From Arcuatula senhousia (Eukaryota > Mollusca > Bivalvia > Mytilida > Mytilidae): a stretch of DNA of 64,000 nucleotides. The translations under genes and the position numbers were made by a program. A model generated the notes under the pieces. It ran no database searches. It saw only the letters and a list, made by a program, of their open reading frames with translations, and was not told the origin of the DNA. Below, one piece after another: positions 36,401-48,400 of this stretch (the stretch's first letter is position 1; each line of letters starts with the position of its first letter). The stretch lies in NCBI GenBank assembly GCA_963971305.1, contig OZ020307.1, forward strand, positions 16,319,501 through 16,383,500, in the 5' to 3' direction.

Positions 36401-39400
36401 TTAAGTAGAAATTTCCCCCTACTCACTATCACAAACCCTGGATCATTCAAAATATAAGATTTATCCCTTTTTCTATATCATTAACCGATGATTCATTCAT
36501 TTTAGAAATTTCTATATATAGAAATCATATGAAATTGGGAGTCAATCTTGAGTTGATCTAAAATGAGCATTGTTTTGATCACATCACGAACTCCCCACAA
36601 TAGAACTGTATTATTTTGATAAGACAGGGTGGTTCTTTATATTGACACTTCATTAACGTTTTAAGGCAAGATAATCTGCAAATGACACAAAGGTTACCAT
36701 TGTAATAACATGTTATGCTTTTGTTTCCAAAGAAAGATTCCATTGTATTACTATTTCATTAATGAGATTTATCCTTTGTCTAGAAGAAGGAAGACGTTGT
36801 GAATTGTTTTTGAAGCAATAAACTTCAGTTTTCATGAACCGAATGTAACGAACAGAGAAAGCATTTACTTAAATTTAGTATTAAAATCAACAATAGCATT
36901 TAAAAATGTCAAAATGCAAATATTTATGCTTGCTAAAAAAAGAAAATGCAATGACTGAATAGCAACAACCGGTTTACAATATTGGAAGCTTATCACTCAC
37001 AAATCGCCAACAAAGACAACTAAAAATTAAAAGGTTGAAGTTGCAAAAAGAGAAACAGACCACAAAGAGTGACAGAACTGAATGAACCAATTATGAATCA
37101 GTGTCTCATTCAGACGTTAACAGCAGTGCCATGATATAAAAGTGTATTTTCATATGGTGTTCTATAATGTGATACTTACCCTGTTCCAAAAAATTCTGCA
37201 AGGCAATTGTCAGACTGAATTTCTTGCAAAGATTCGCCATCTTTGTAAGGCCAAACCTGTACATTAGGGCTAAAATCTCTGCTTTGATAGTCCAATTCCC
37301 AGAACCCTTCATTAAGTATTGTTCCTATTTCTAGAATAAAATAAAAATACCGATTCATATTTAGTTTGACTGGAAACATATGTCAATTTTCAATGAAAAG
37401 TGAGATGGTCGAGTTAAGTAAAGACTCCCCTTACTAATAAAATTTGAAAGTTTCAAAAATAGGAAAAAAGCAAAGTTATACCCAAAGGGTAATCAAATAT
37501 CGTAAATCCGAGAAGACAAGGAAAAAAGCGGTAGACACAAAAATCATCACAACAATACAAACAAAACCCACATATAACAACCAAACCGCAATCACCAAGC
37601 AATTCCAGAATATTGAAAAAGGTTCTACTAAACATGGCAATAGAAGAAATAGGGAAATACAAAGTCGAGGACATCGCTTTTTTGTAGAATCTGATGTTAA
37701 TTTGTCGAATACGTTAACATGTCTCAAACTAGCCAATATAGTCACCAGTAAACCACGGAACATTGAATATGTTAGTGTATGAGAATCATCCCATTGTAAA
37801 GTAAAGTATAGTAAAGCGATTGTTAAATTCAAAATTTATGAAAACACCAGGTTTCTTTCCTTGTAATGCACATGGTCGATATCCTCGGTGCTGTATTTGG
37901 CTTCCTTGTTCGAACGTTTTGGTTTTGAGTACTTTTCGTTTTCAATTGTTTTGGAATTTGATCTTCCAATGTTTTGGTTTAAATGCTACTGATGAGAGGT
38001 TACTCCTTGAAATATCGATATATAGCATATCCAAATTATCCGTTTATACCCGCGTTTTGGTATTTGTAATAGGACACAACTGCGAAAAAATCCTCGTTAT
38101 CAGGATTTTATTGTTACACCAAAGAATAGCATTGTCTTTATCTGGTTTGTACAAACCCATGGTACAGATATATTGGTCAATAGATTTGAAAATTTTTATT
38201 CCAGCCTTTGCAACTGTCCATTCAATCCCTTTCAATACCAATTGAAGATTTAAAGGCGGAGACGACAGGATTAGCAATAATCACTTTTCTTACAATACAA
38301 ATTCACAGGTAGTAATGTGTCATATCGCAAAACGTTTGGTAAAGGGATTTTGTCATGGTTTAGTCAAGGGCGTCATGGTTTGTACAAGGGATATTTGCAT
38401 AATGTCGTCTGCAAAAATGAAATCATAATTTTTCCGGGCACAAAAGGCGTTTTCGGGCATTTTTAAGGGCAAGATATATTTATACTAAAATATGGCACAT
38501 GTAAATGTTGGAATATACTCGCTAAATCATTCAGGAAAAATAGTTTTGTTCAATTGATAAAATAACATCATTTTATGTTGCAATCAAAAGTAAAAGCCAG
38601 ATGTTGCTGAAAAACAATCATTTACTGTGCATACAATCTTTTGATACATTTTTCAGCGTAATTAAACGCTTACAAAGCATGCATCGCAAAAATAATTTTT
38701 TTTACTTGTCATGGCTTGTACAAGGGACGTCATGGTTTAGTGTAGGGTGGTCATTGTTTGGTAAAGGGATAATTAAAAAGGATATTTTAAATCTTATTCA
38801 ATCATATGAGCTAACAATTATGTTTTAAACCTTAAACCGGTCATATATATATTACCAAAATAATGCATACTGCAAATATACATATCAACCGCTCCTGGAA
38901 AAAATTATAACAGAATAATTTGTATGCCATTCATAAGACATGTTAGCGTAATCATGAGATAATTATTATTAAACAGAAATTGCCATATCATGTTCCATAT
39001 AGTTTCGAGACTCCCATATTAGATTTAGGCATAAGCTGAGACAATAACATCGCTCGAGAAATGATATGGGATTTAATATGGAAACTCAAAGTCAAAATAG
39101 ATACAAAGGTATACAGGAAAACACTGACTAGGCATTAGGTTCAATGCATGATTTTACTTATTGCCGCTAATATATATACTAAAAACTCTCTACTCCCTAT
39201 CAATGAAGCCTTTCCTTTCAGTATTAATAGAAGGACACAACTGAACTATTGCAAAGGGCATCAGATGATTGCAGAAGTTGGTTTGTCATAGGGTTTTGTT
39301 TTGTCTTCCTTTACCGGATTTGACGCACTGATTTGACTGTTGGTAACGCGACGGGTGTGCTATAGCAAGCAGGAACTGCTTACTCTTCCGGAGCACCTGA

Positions 39401-42400
39401 GTTCATTCTCGTTTCGACTGGAGTTCGCGTTGTTGATTGACATTCAGTTATGGATACCCCATTGGTACATGTACCTCTGCTTCTTGCATATCTCATGGAA
39501 TATGTTGTCCATAATAATATTATTCAGTGCAACAGCAGTGCTTATAGTATTAGAGAAACGTTTGCTTCATCCATAGTATTTTTTATATTTTCATACAGGA
39601 GTAGCTCGTACCGTTTTTAGAAGCTCACACATTGCACAATAACCATATTCAAATTTAATTGTTCAATGGTAATCCTGATGGTTAGTATATGTTGTTGGCT
39701 TAGTGACGGTCTAGAGCAATTAAAAGGATTTAAATTATATATATATAGATATATATCTTTTATATGCTATTAATGAAGGTAACGATTTATAAATTCCAAG
39801 AAACGATCCAATGATTTTTCGGGGGTTAAAGATGCGTATTAAGAAACACGGAAACACAGTATGTCGTCAAACACAATAAAACAGCAGAAAATACCTAATA
39901 ATTTGTCCGATCTCCAAAGTTTAGAAAATGTGATAAACCATGATATAATGGTATAAACCATGACAATTTTCTGTTCCCTTTACCAAACCATGACAAAATT
40001 TAAATTTGGTAAATAAGCACAACTAAGCAGATTTAAAGCTAACACAGTAAACCTTCATCGTCATGTTCAATTCCTTTCAGCTCTCCTCACTATTTTATAC
40101 TAAAATAAAGGTATTTTTACATATTTTAGAAAAAATCCCTTGTACAAACCATGACCTCCCTTTACCATACCATGACAAAATCCCTTTACCAAACATTGTA
40201 CGATATGACACATTACTACCTGTGAAATTGAAGATTTAAAGGGACAGACTGGATTATAAAATTAGCAACCATTATATCTTTACCATGGATTTATACCAAC
40301 CAGAGTAAACCCTCTTGGCAATCAAACGTTGGTCGTTAAAGTAATCTTAAACTCCCCAAAAATCTAAAAACCAGAAACTAACTACTTAACATCACAACCA
40401 ATTACAAAAATAGATATTGAGATATTAGAAAAAAAATTGTATTTTTATAACAGACCATCTTATCGCTTCGATGTCGTGTACATTTATCTAAGTTTCATTG
40501 TTGCCTAGTATGTCAATGAGTACTTTGTCAATGAGTTCTTTGTTCATCCATAAACTGTTTGCTTTGACGTTAGAAATCACGAATCAGTTCTAACCACGCT
40601 ATATTAATGTTTCATGGATGTTTATTAGTCTATTAGGATAGTTAACAGAACTTAGTCCCGTTACTATGTTAAGCGTGTAAGGATTAATTTACAACCAGTA
40701 ATTACATTACCGTTTTAAAATAGCGGAAACTTACGTTAATGATACAAGTATACCCATAATGTTTCGTGTCGTCAAATGGCGAGATAGCATCAAGAAACAA
40801 TACTAAACAATGATTTTATTCTGTTTTATTGAGTTGTTTGTAATATGTAAATCAATATGTTACGCATTCTGTTAAGGAGGCAACAAGTGTATACCATCAT
40901 TAAACTATTTATGTCAATTATTTCAATCGTGTATTCTAATAAAAGTTCAATTTAGGTTGATTTTGGTCGAAGTTTAAGAGGAACCGATACAGTACATCAA
41001 ATTGAGAAGCTTCAATCCTAAATCAAGATAATAGGGAAATAAAAATTCCTAATTTGGAAACGAGTTAACAAAATGAATTAGATTTTTGATTAGCCAACCT
41101 TATAGATTGAAGAAATAAGGCTCTAGTTTTCAATTACTAGTATCAGGAAACAGACAAAAGAAGATTTAACAGAAAAGAAACAAAAACAGTATGTTTTATT
41201 ATATTTTGATAAACTGATTACAGATGTGCAACTGCGAAATTATGTTTTTTTTCTATAAAAATACATTATGTTTCTGTCTTTGCCAACATGTGTCTATTTT
41301 TTCTTTTTTTTTTGGGGGGGGGGGGGGATGGTGTAAATATTTACGAGCGTAAGAACATAAAAAGTATTCCCAGCATCTAGAAAATTTGTCTAAATAGTCA
41401 ATTTTACCCAATACCGCAGTTAACCAAAAAGTACATCTTTGCAAGCAAAGGGTCGAACATAACTTATTCCAAACTTTACCTATCAGTAACCTCAATCTTA
41501 ACCCTACCTTAATCTGACCCTAACCCTTACCCTTATCCTTATCTTAACTCTAACCCTAACTCTTACTCTCATTGTAAGTCTAACCCTTACTCTAACCCTA
41601 ACCCTAATACTAACCCCTAACCCTAACTCTAACCCTAATTCTTACTCTTACCATAACTCTAACTCTAATCATAACCCTGATCCTAACTCATACTGTAACC
41701 TTAACCCCTACCATAACTTTAATCCTAACCCTTACCCTATCCCCAACTTTAACCCTAACCCTAATTATAACCCTAACCTAACCCTAACCCTAACCCTAAC
41801 CCTAACCCTAACCCTTACCCCCAACCCACTAGCACGTATCTACTTTCACATGTGATGATGATAGATAGCGTATCACAACCTTTTGAAGTTATATGCAATA
41901 ACAGACCTGATTTCTACTTTCACTTTCTACTTTCAATATAAAAAAATAACCTTAAAACTCTAATCATAACCCGGATCCTAACTCATACTGTAATCTTAAC
42001 CCTGATTCGAACTCTAACCCCTACCATAACTTTAACCTAACCCTTACCCTTTCCTCAACTTTAACCCTAACCCTAACCTTATCCTAACCCTAACCCTAAC
42101 CCTTACCCTCAACCCACTAGCACGTATCTACGTTCACATGTGATGATGATAGATAGCGTATCACAACTTTTTGAAGTTTTTGAAACAACAGACCTGATTT
42201 CTACTTTCAATTTAAAAATATTATCATACCTGAAAAAATGCTTAAAAAATAAGCAGGCTGGTATGATAGTTTCAATTGAAAGTTCTCAAAGATGCATCAA
42301 TGCAGGTAGCATTTTAATGTTTCAAGTGCAGATTATGAAAAAAATTCCAAACAGACCATCACCCAAAATCCATCTAATAAGTTTATGTTCGGATTTTCAA

Positions 42401-45400
42401 GTGAAGTGCCTATCGTGAATATGCATCAAATTGATCACATAGATATCGTTGATTATTCTTCGGTAGCGGATCCAGTAGGGTTTCTTATTTTCTGGGTGTT
42501 TTTTTTTTTGCCAAATTTGGCCATTTTATAGACTCTGGATATAACTCCTTTTAAAATTTCCAAATTTGCTAATGGTCTATAAAAATTTCTATTGGCTCTG
42601 AGATATGAAACCTCATGAGTACATTACAATAATAATAATGAAATGCTAATGCATATTTATTCCAAATTTTAGTAATTCATATAGAAGTAATAAATAACGC
42701 CTCTGTGAACTGCCATTTAACCATTTAACCTTCTATGATAATTTGCTCATTAACAGTTATATTCAAACTACATTCTATAACGTTTCCTGTGTCACTCAAA
42801 CTTTTATCCATTTCCAAATAAAATATAAAATTTCTATCGATTGACTCATTTAAATCTGGTATCCTCACTAATAGTACTAACTTTCTCACACGGTTCTTTT
42901 GGTTTTATTGCTTTGTCAATTCATATTGATCCTAGTAATTTTCACATTTGAGGCTTTGCATGTATGTGGAAGATCCATTCATAACGCATTTATTCCATGA
43001 TTTTATCCAATCTTCCCTTCCTCAGGGACTATTGTTAAAGTTTCAAATATCACGGGTAAGGCTAAAGCGAAGCCTGAATTGATAATCGGAGATTATAGTG
43101 ATATTTCAATGTGAAAAAAAAATAGTGACATTTCATTCTAAACAGCATAACCTACTTAAATTTGAAAGAAAAACCAAATACGGTTAATAGTAGCAATTAA
43201 ATTTAAAATGAGCTAAAAAGGCCTTTCTTTATGATTTTACTGTGTACTTTTAAACGGAATTCTACTGATATTCTCTTGAGTGTTCCCTTTCTTCCCGCTT
43301 TTTTCAATACCAATCTTTAAGGTGGTACCTTTTTCAATTATATTAAAATGACCCCAACAGGTGTCTTAAGAGATGAAAGAGGTTTCTTTTTAGGTTAATA
43401 AAGTTAATGAGCCATCAAGTACCTGTTGTGGTGTAGCCCATGAAAAGAATATTAAGTCAGGAAGAAATTCGCATTGTTTTTAAATATAGGGCCAAAAGCG
43501 AATAAAACAAACAAACGAACAAAAAAAAAACAGCAAGCAGCGACCCCAGTCACATTGAAGGCTACTGGCTTTACTTTTCATTGTGGATGTTTTAGTTACC
43601 ACTGGTATTATATAGGTTTTGGTGTGTACACTTATTCCACATTTTCAGATTTTATCAGCTTATTTGAAGAAAGAATCGGCGTAAATCAGAATTAAGAACT
43701 TATCTAACATTTACCAGTTGTCATTGGGGAAACGTTTATGTTGAATTATAGTCCGGCATAAGGCAAATACAAATAACAGGAAAAATATCTTGACAACAAA
43801 ACAAAAGAGGAAAACAATTGCTGTCACACTTGTGTCAGAAACCTTATTTAGTTCTGTATATATAAAAAAATACCAGAAACATCAAAATTGTTTATTTCGT
43901 TTCGTATAAATCTATGGTACGGATATATTGGTCAATAGATTTTAAAATCTTTACAACGTTTATCCAGTCTGTCCAACTGCCCCTTAAATTTCTTTCAATA
44001 CCAACCGAAGATTTAAAAGGAGAGACTGGATTAGGAATCATCACCACCTGCCTATTCAATTTCTTAAAATACCAATGGAAGATTTATAGAAACAGACCGG
44101 ACTACATATTCAGCAATTGTTCAATTTTAAAGATATATTTACCAATATATCTGTAGCATTGATTTATACCAAACGGAGTAAAACAATTTATTGGAAATGA
44201 GTCCACCGCCAAAATCTGATATCTGAAACTTATACATGTATGCAATTGCAATGCTGATACCGGGTACAAATTATACTTAATGAATCAAAACTCAAAACAA
44301 TTTGAGCCTGAAATGTGAAAAAAAATGTAGTTATCGATAAATACTCACTCTGATAGTATTTTGGAGAGTTGGTTGCTATAAACGGTATGGAAGCTCTGCT
44401 CACTTTGCCGGCCAGCTCCTTCAGCTCTTTAATGTTTCTAAGCAAGGTAGAATCTGCTAACCAATTATCAGGATGGCTTTCTATTCTGTCTATCAAGACC
44501 CTAAACTGGCCTGAAATGNNNNNNNNNNNNNNNNNNNNNNNNNNNNNNNNNNNNNNNNNNNNNNNNNNNNNNNNNNNNNNNNNNNNNNNNNNNNNNNNNN
44601 NNNNNNNNNNNNNNNNNNATAAAAACTTTCATTGAAACACATAATCTCAAACTTCTTCTAGATTTGCGATGTACTGTATTTGATATTAAAGATATTAGTC
44701 GAGTTAAATTGTGTCTACAACTCTGCTGGAACATGACGAAATGTATTTGACATTTCAAAAAAATATCTCAAATTGGATAAAACAGAAAAATTATAGTTTT
44801 GACGCGAAACAAATTAAATTGTTGTTATTTTCTGAATGTTAATGGAAAGTGCATTTATCCCCAAGAATCATATATCAGTGCAGCTCTGTATCCTAAGCAT
44901 GGGTCTACAGGGAGATAAATAAATAGTTTGTATCAAGATTTGGATTCCCACTCTGTACACCATATTCATGATTTTAGCACTGATACAATATTGGTATGAT
45001 TGAGTTTGGCAGATATCTATTTAATTGGAGTTTATTGTTTATACAACTGTATATAGCAGTCACAGCAAACATTTAAATGTTACAAAAAATGTAAAATACT
45101 CCCTTATAATAGAGGGGGGTAGGAGGGGGTCTGATCCCGGAATCCCGAACTAATTTTTACAAAATCCCGTCATCCCGACTTAAAAATGAGAAAATTCCGA
45201 AGCCCGGTAAAGTTGATATAATTTTATCCCGGAATCCCGAACTTAAATTGTCCAAATCCCGGAATCCCGAGCTTAAATATGGCCAATCCCGGTGTCCCGA
45301 AAAAGGTCCTACCCCCCTTATAATAGTATATAACTTAAAATAATAGTCAAACCTGTCTTAAAGGGCACATGTATATAGCATATCACTACCTATAAAGGGC

Positions 45401-48400
45401 ACCTAAAAATATCCACAACCAAAATGAACCTTAATATAAAGGGCACCTGCTTATAAAGGGCATGATTTTGTCGTCCCGTTGTTGTCCTCTATAAACAGGT
45501 TTGACTGTAATTACAATATTGTTCTTCTGTTCATTGGTCTTAGTTATGGAAATTTAAACTGTTTTAATATTTTGCAAGAAAACTAACAAAATTAACAACA
45601 AACAAAACAAACAAACAAAAAATAGAAACCGAAGTCTGAAGTATGAATCAGTCTGAAGTACAAAAACTGAAATGTCACGAATTGGAATTCAAGATTTGAA
45701 GTGTAAAGATCGCACTTTATAAGAGAGCAATGTATCTTAAGTTAATATAACATAAGCTGGCAATACTAGTATTTATCAATCTCTTACACAGTAGCAGAAC
45801 GTACATGTGTGTGAAGGGAAAAATAACTTGTTGAAAACTTCACATTGACAAAAATGGATCAAATATGGAATTTATAAAAAAAAAGATATACCGTCAAAAT
45901 AACTCAAAAATTATTAAAACCACAAAACTTATGTAGTTGCAAAATCATAGATTTAAGCAATGTCTATCAGAGATCGACGTTTTTTGTTTTTTGTTTAGTT
46001 TTCATCTACTTATGAGTAGTTTTTATTGTCAGTGAAAGTGTAAGTTTAACTGATCACAGATATCTCCTTCCATTGTTACAGATTTCAATAGTAGGATTAA
46101 GCTTAAGTTTACCTGAGTTCATTGAGGTGTAGCAATTTAAAGTCGGGTATTGTAATTTTTTATCTGCTGTAAATATTCCCTTACATTGAAACGTTTAGAA
46201 TTTGATTTCCGAAACGAATTTGCATTTTTGTTTCTTTGTTGCCTGCAGTTTAAAATTATTTTTAATAATATAAAATACTGCAAAGAAGGCAGCTGCAATA
46301 AATGTTTAGTTAAAATAAATAGCAGTTTCTTCATTAGGTATAGTCATTTTTCAATAATTTGAATTGTTCTAAATTTATATAATTTACTATATCTAATTTT
46401 TGCTACCTGCAAGCACATTTATTTGTAAGACGTAATTTTATAAGCCTTTGCCATTTCGAGTTTCACAAATAAGATCCAATAAAACAAAATTTAAGAGACA
46501 ATTGTCATCAACTTGTGCAAAATAATTCTTTTTGTGTTATAACAAAATTAATAATTGAAAGGAGGAAATTAATATAATTATAAATTAGCAAAAAATGGCA
46601 AATCTGAAATTCTAAATCGATAAAAACTGAAGCGGATTTTGTCCGTAATGCATGCGAGATTATCTAAACTTTTTTAATCCCCACAAGCTTAATTACCGAT
46701 TTTATTCATACAATACAAACATCAACCATCTAAACTTTAGGGCATTAAAACTATTTGAGTTTAATATAGATAAAAAAAATAGTAAACATTTACAAAATTG
46801 ATTGTTCCAAAATTGACCACCTAAACGTTCCAGCATGTTGCAAAGGAAATAAAAGGACAATCTTCCTTTTAGGAGCAAATGTTCTGATGCGATAACGTGT
46901 GTGTTTGAATGGTTGTGATTTTTGTTTAGTTTGTGCTCAAGTTTTCTTCTTTCGTATCGAATTTCTCTTCGTTCTTCAAAAGGTGAGTCTGTTTTTAAAT
47001 AAAAATTACAAAGTCTTTTTTGATATGATTTTAAACTTTTTTTTTAAAAATCTTTACGTTTTTCTACTGAACTATCATCTATACAAAAAATGTCATTCTA
47101 GATTTTACAGAGGATGAACTACATTTTTAACCATTTTGTGTCGCGTAAACAGCCTTTCAACAAATTACAAAAACTATTGAGACGGCAAAGTATGGCTTCC
47201 TGGGTTGATACAAAAGACAATGCCAAACTCACACGTGTGTGCGATCAAATGCTCCGCCTGCATTACATATCAATCACGAGGGCTTCTCTTATACGGAACT
47301 GCTCTCTTATAAGAATGTTTTCCAACAAAACTAGGATTGTAGTTTATCTGAAGTTATTTTAAGAACCATCTCCTGATTGTTTGTGTGATTCATTTGTCTT
47401 TTTAGTATTACTATTGTCTTTGGGTGCGGTGGTATAGAAGTTAGCTCGATTGACTCATGTTACAATTTAATGTTTAGTTTTATTTGTAACGCGATACAAT
47501 GAAAAGAAATAAAAATGATAGTAAAAAGAGTATAAAAGGACTTATTATGCGATACTACAAAACCAAACCTATACAAGAAAATGGTAATGCTGTTTTATTA
47601 CATCTATTAAATAATTCTTTCTGCGTTTGTTTCCCTCTTTTTCCCTGTTTGTAAGCTCATGTCAAAGATCTCTTACGGTGGATTGCTTTCTTTGCTTTGA
47701 TTTTTTTTTAATATATGCTTTGACATGTGATTCTAAAAGAGGATAAAATGTTGAGCAGTTAGACAAAAGCACCGTGCTGCCACTGTTTGAATGGCCACAT
47801 CGAGGCATAAGTACTTTAACTGTATGATTTTAAAAGGGCTTAAGAAAATACGGGTACGGGGCATTATGATATATCTACATATCAAATTTAAACTATCGTG
47901 AAAAACTTTTGAATCATAGTGAAGCCTAACAGTTATTAAGCATCTCCGGGGTCAAAGCTTTGATATTGTCTGTGCGACTTTTTTTTTCAAAAATATGAAA
48001 ACCCTATTGTTTTTACATACCCTATGCTCTTCATTTTCACATGGTGGCTGGTTAATTAATAAGTTAGTTATTACATTAATCCGGCTAAGCATTGCGATTT
48101 CGCTTATATCCAGGATATGAACATGGAAAGGGCGATACAATGAACATGAAGTGGAGGGAAGGGAGACACAAAAAGTTTTGACTGCCACTGGAAAAAGAGT
48201 GTTGGGTAGGGACGGGAAATTTAGCCTCCTGCATTGGGATCCTACGATTTCTATTTTTACCAAGACGTGCAGCAGGGTTCTTTAACGTGCGAGGAAGATG
48301 ATATTTTTCCGAACATGGTGCACCACTATGGTTTGCGGTCAGGTTTTTTGCATTATGACAGGTCTGCCCAATTCAACCACCTGGGGCACACATCCTAGTC

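Noticed and set aside
47114..47362. 82-codon plus-strand ORF in C16orf89 intron 1
   Set aside because: No recognisable domain, no splice partners and no second evidence; likely chance.
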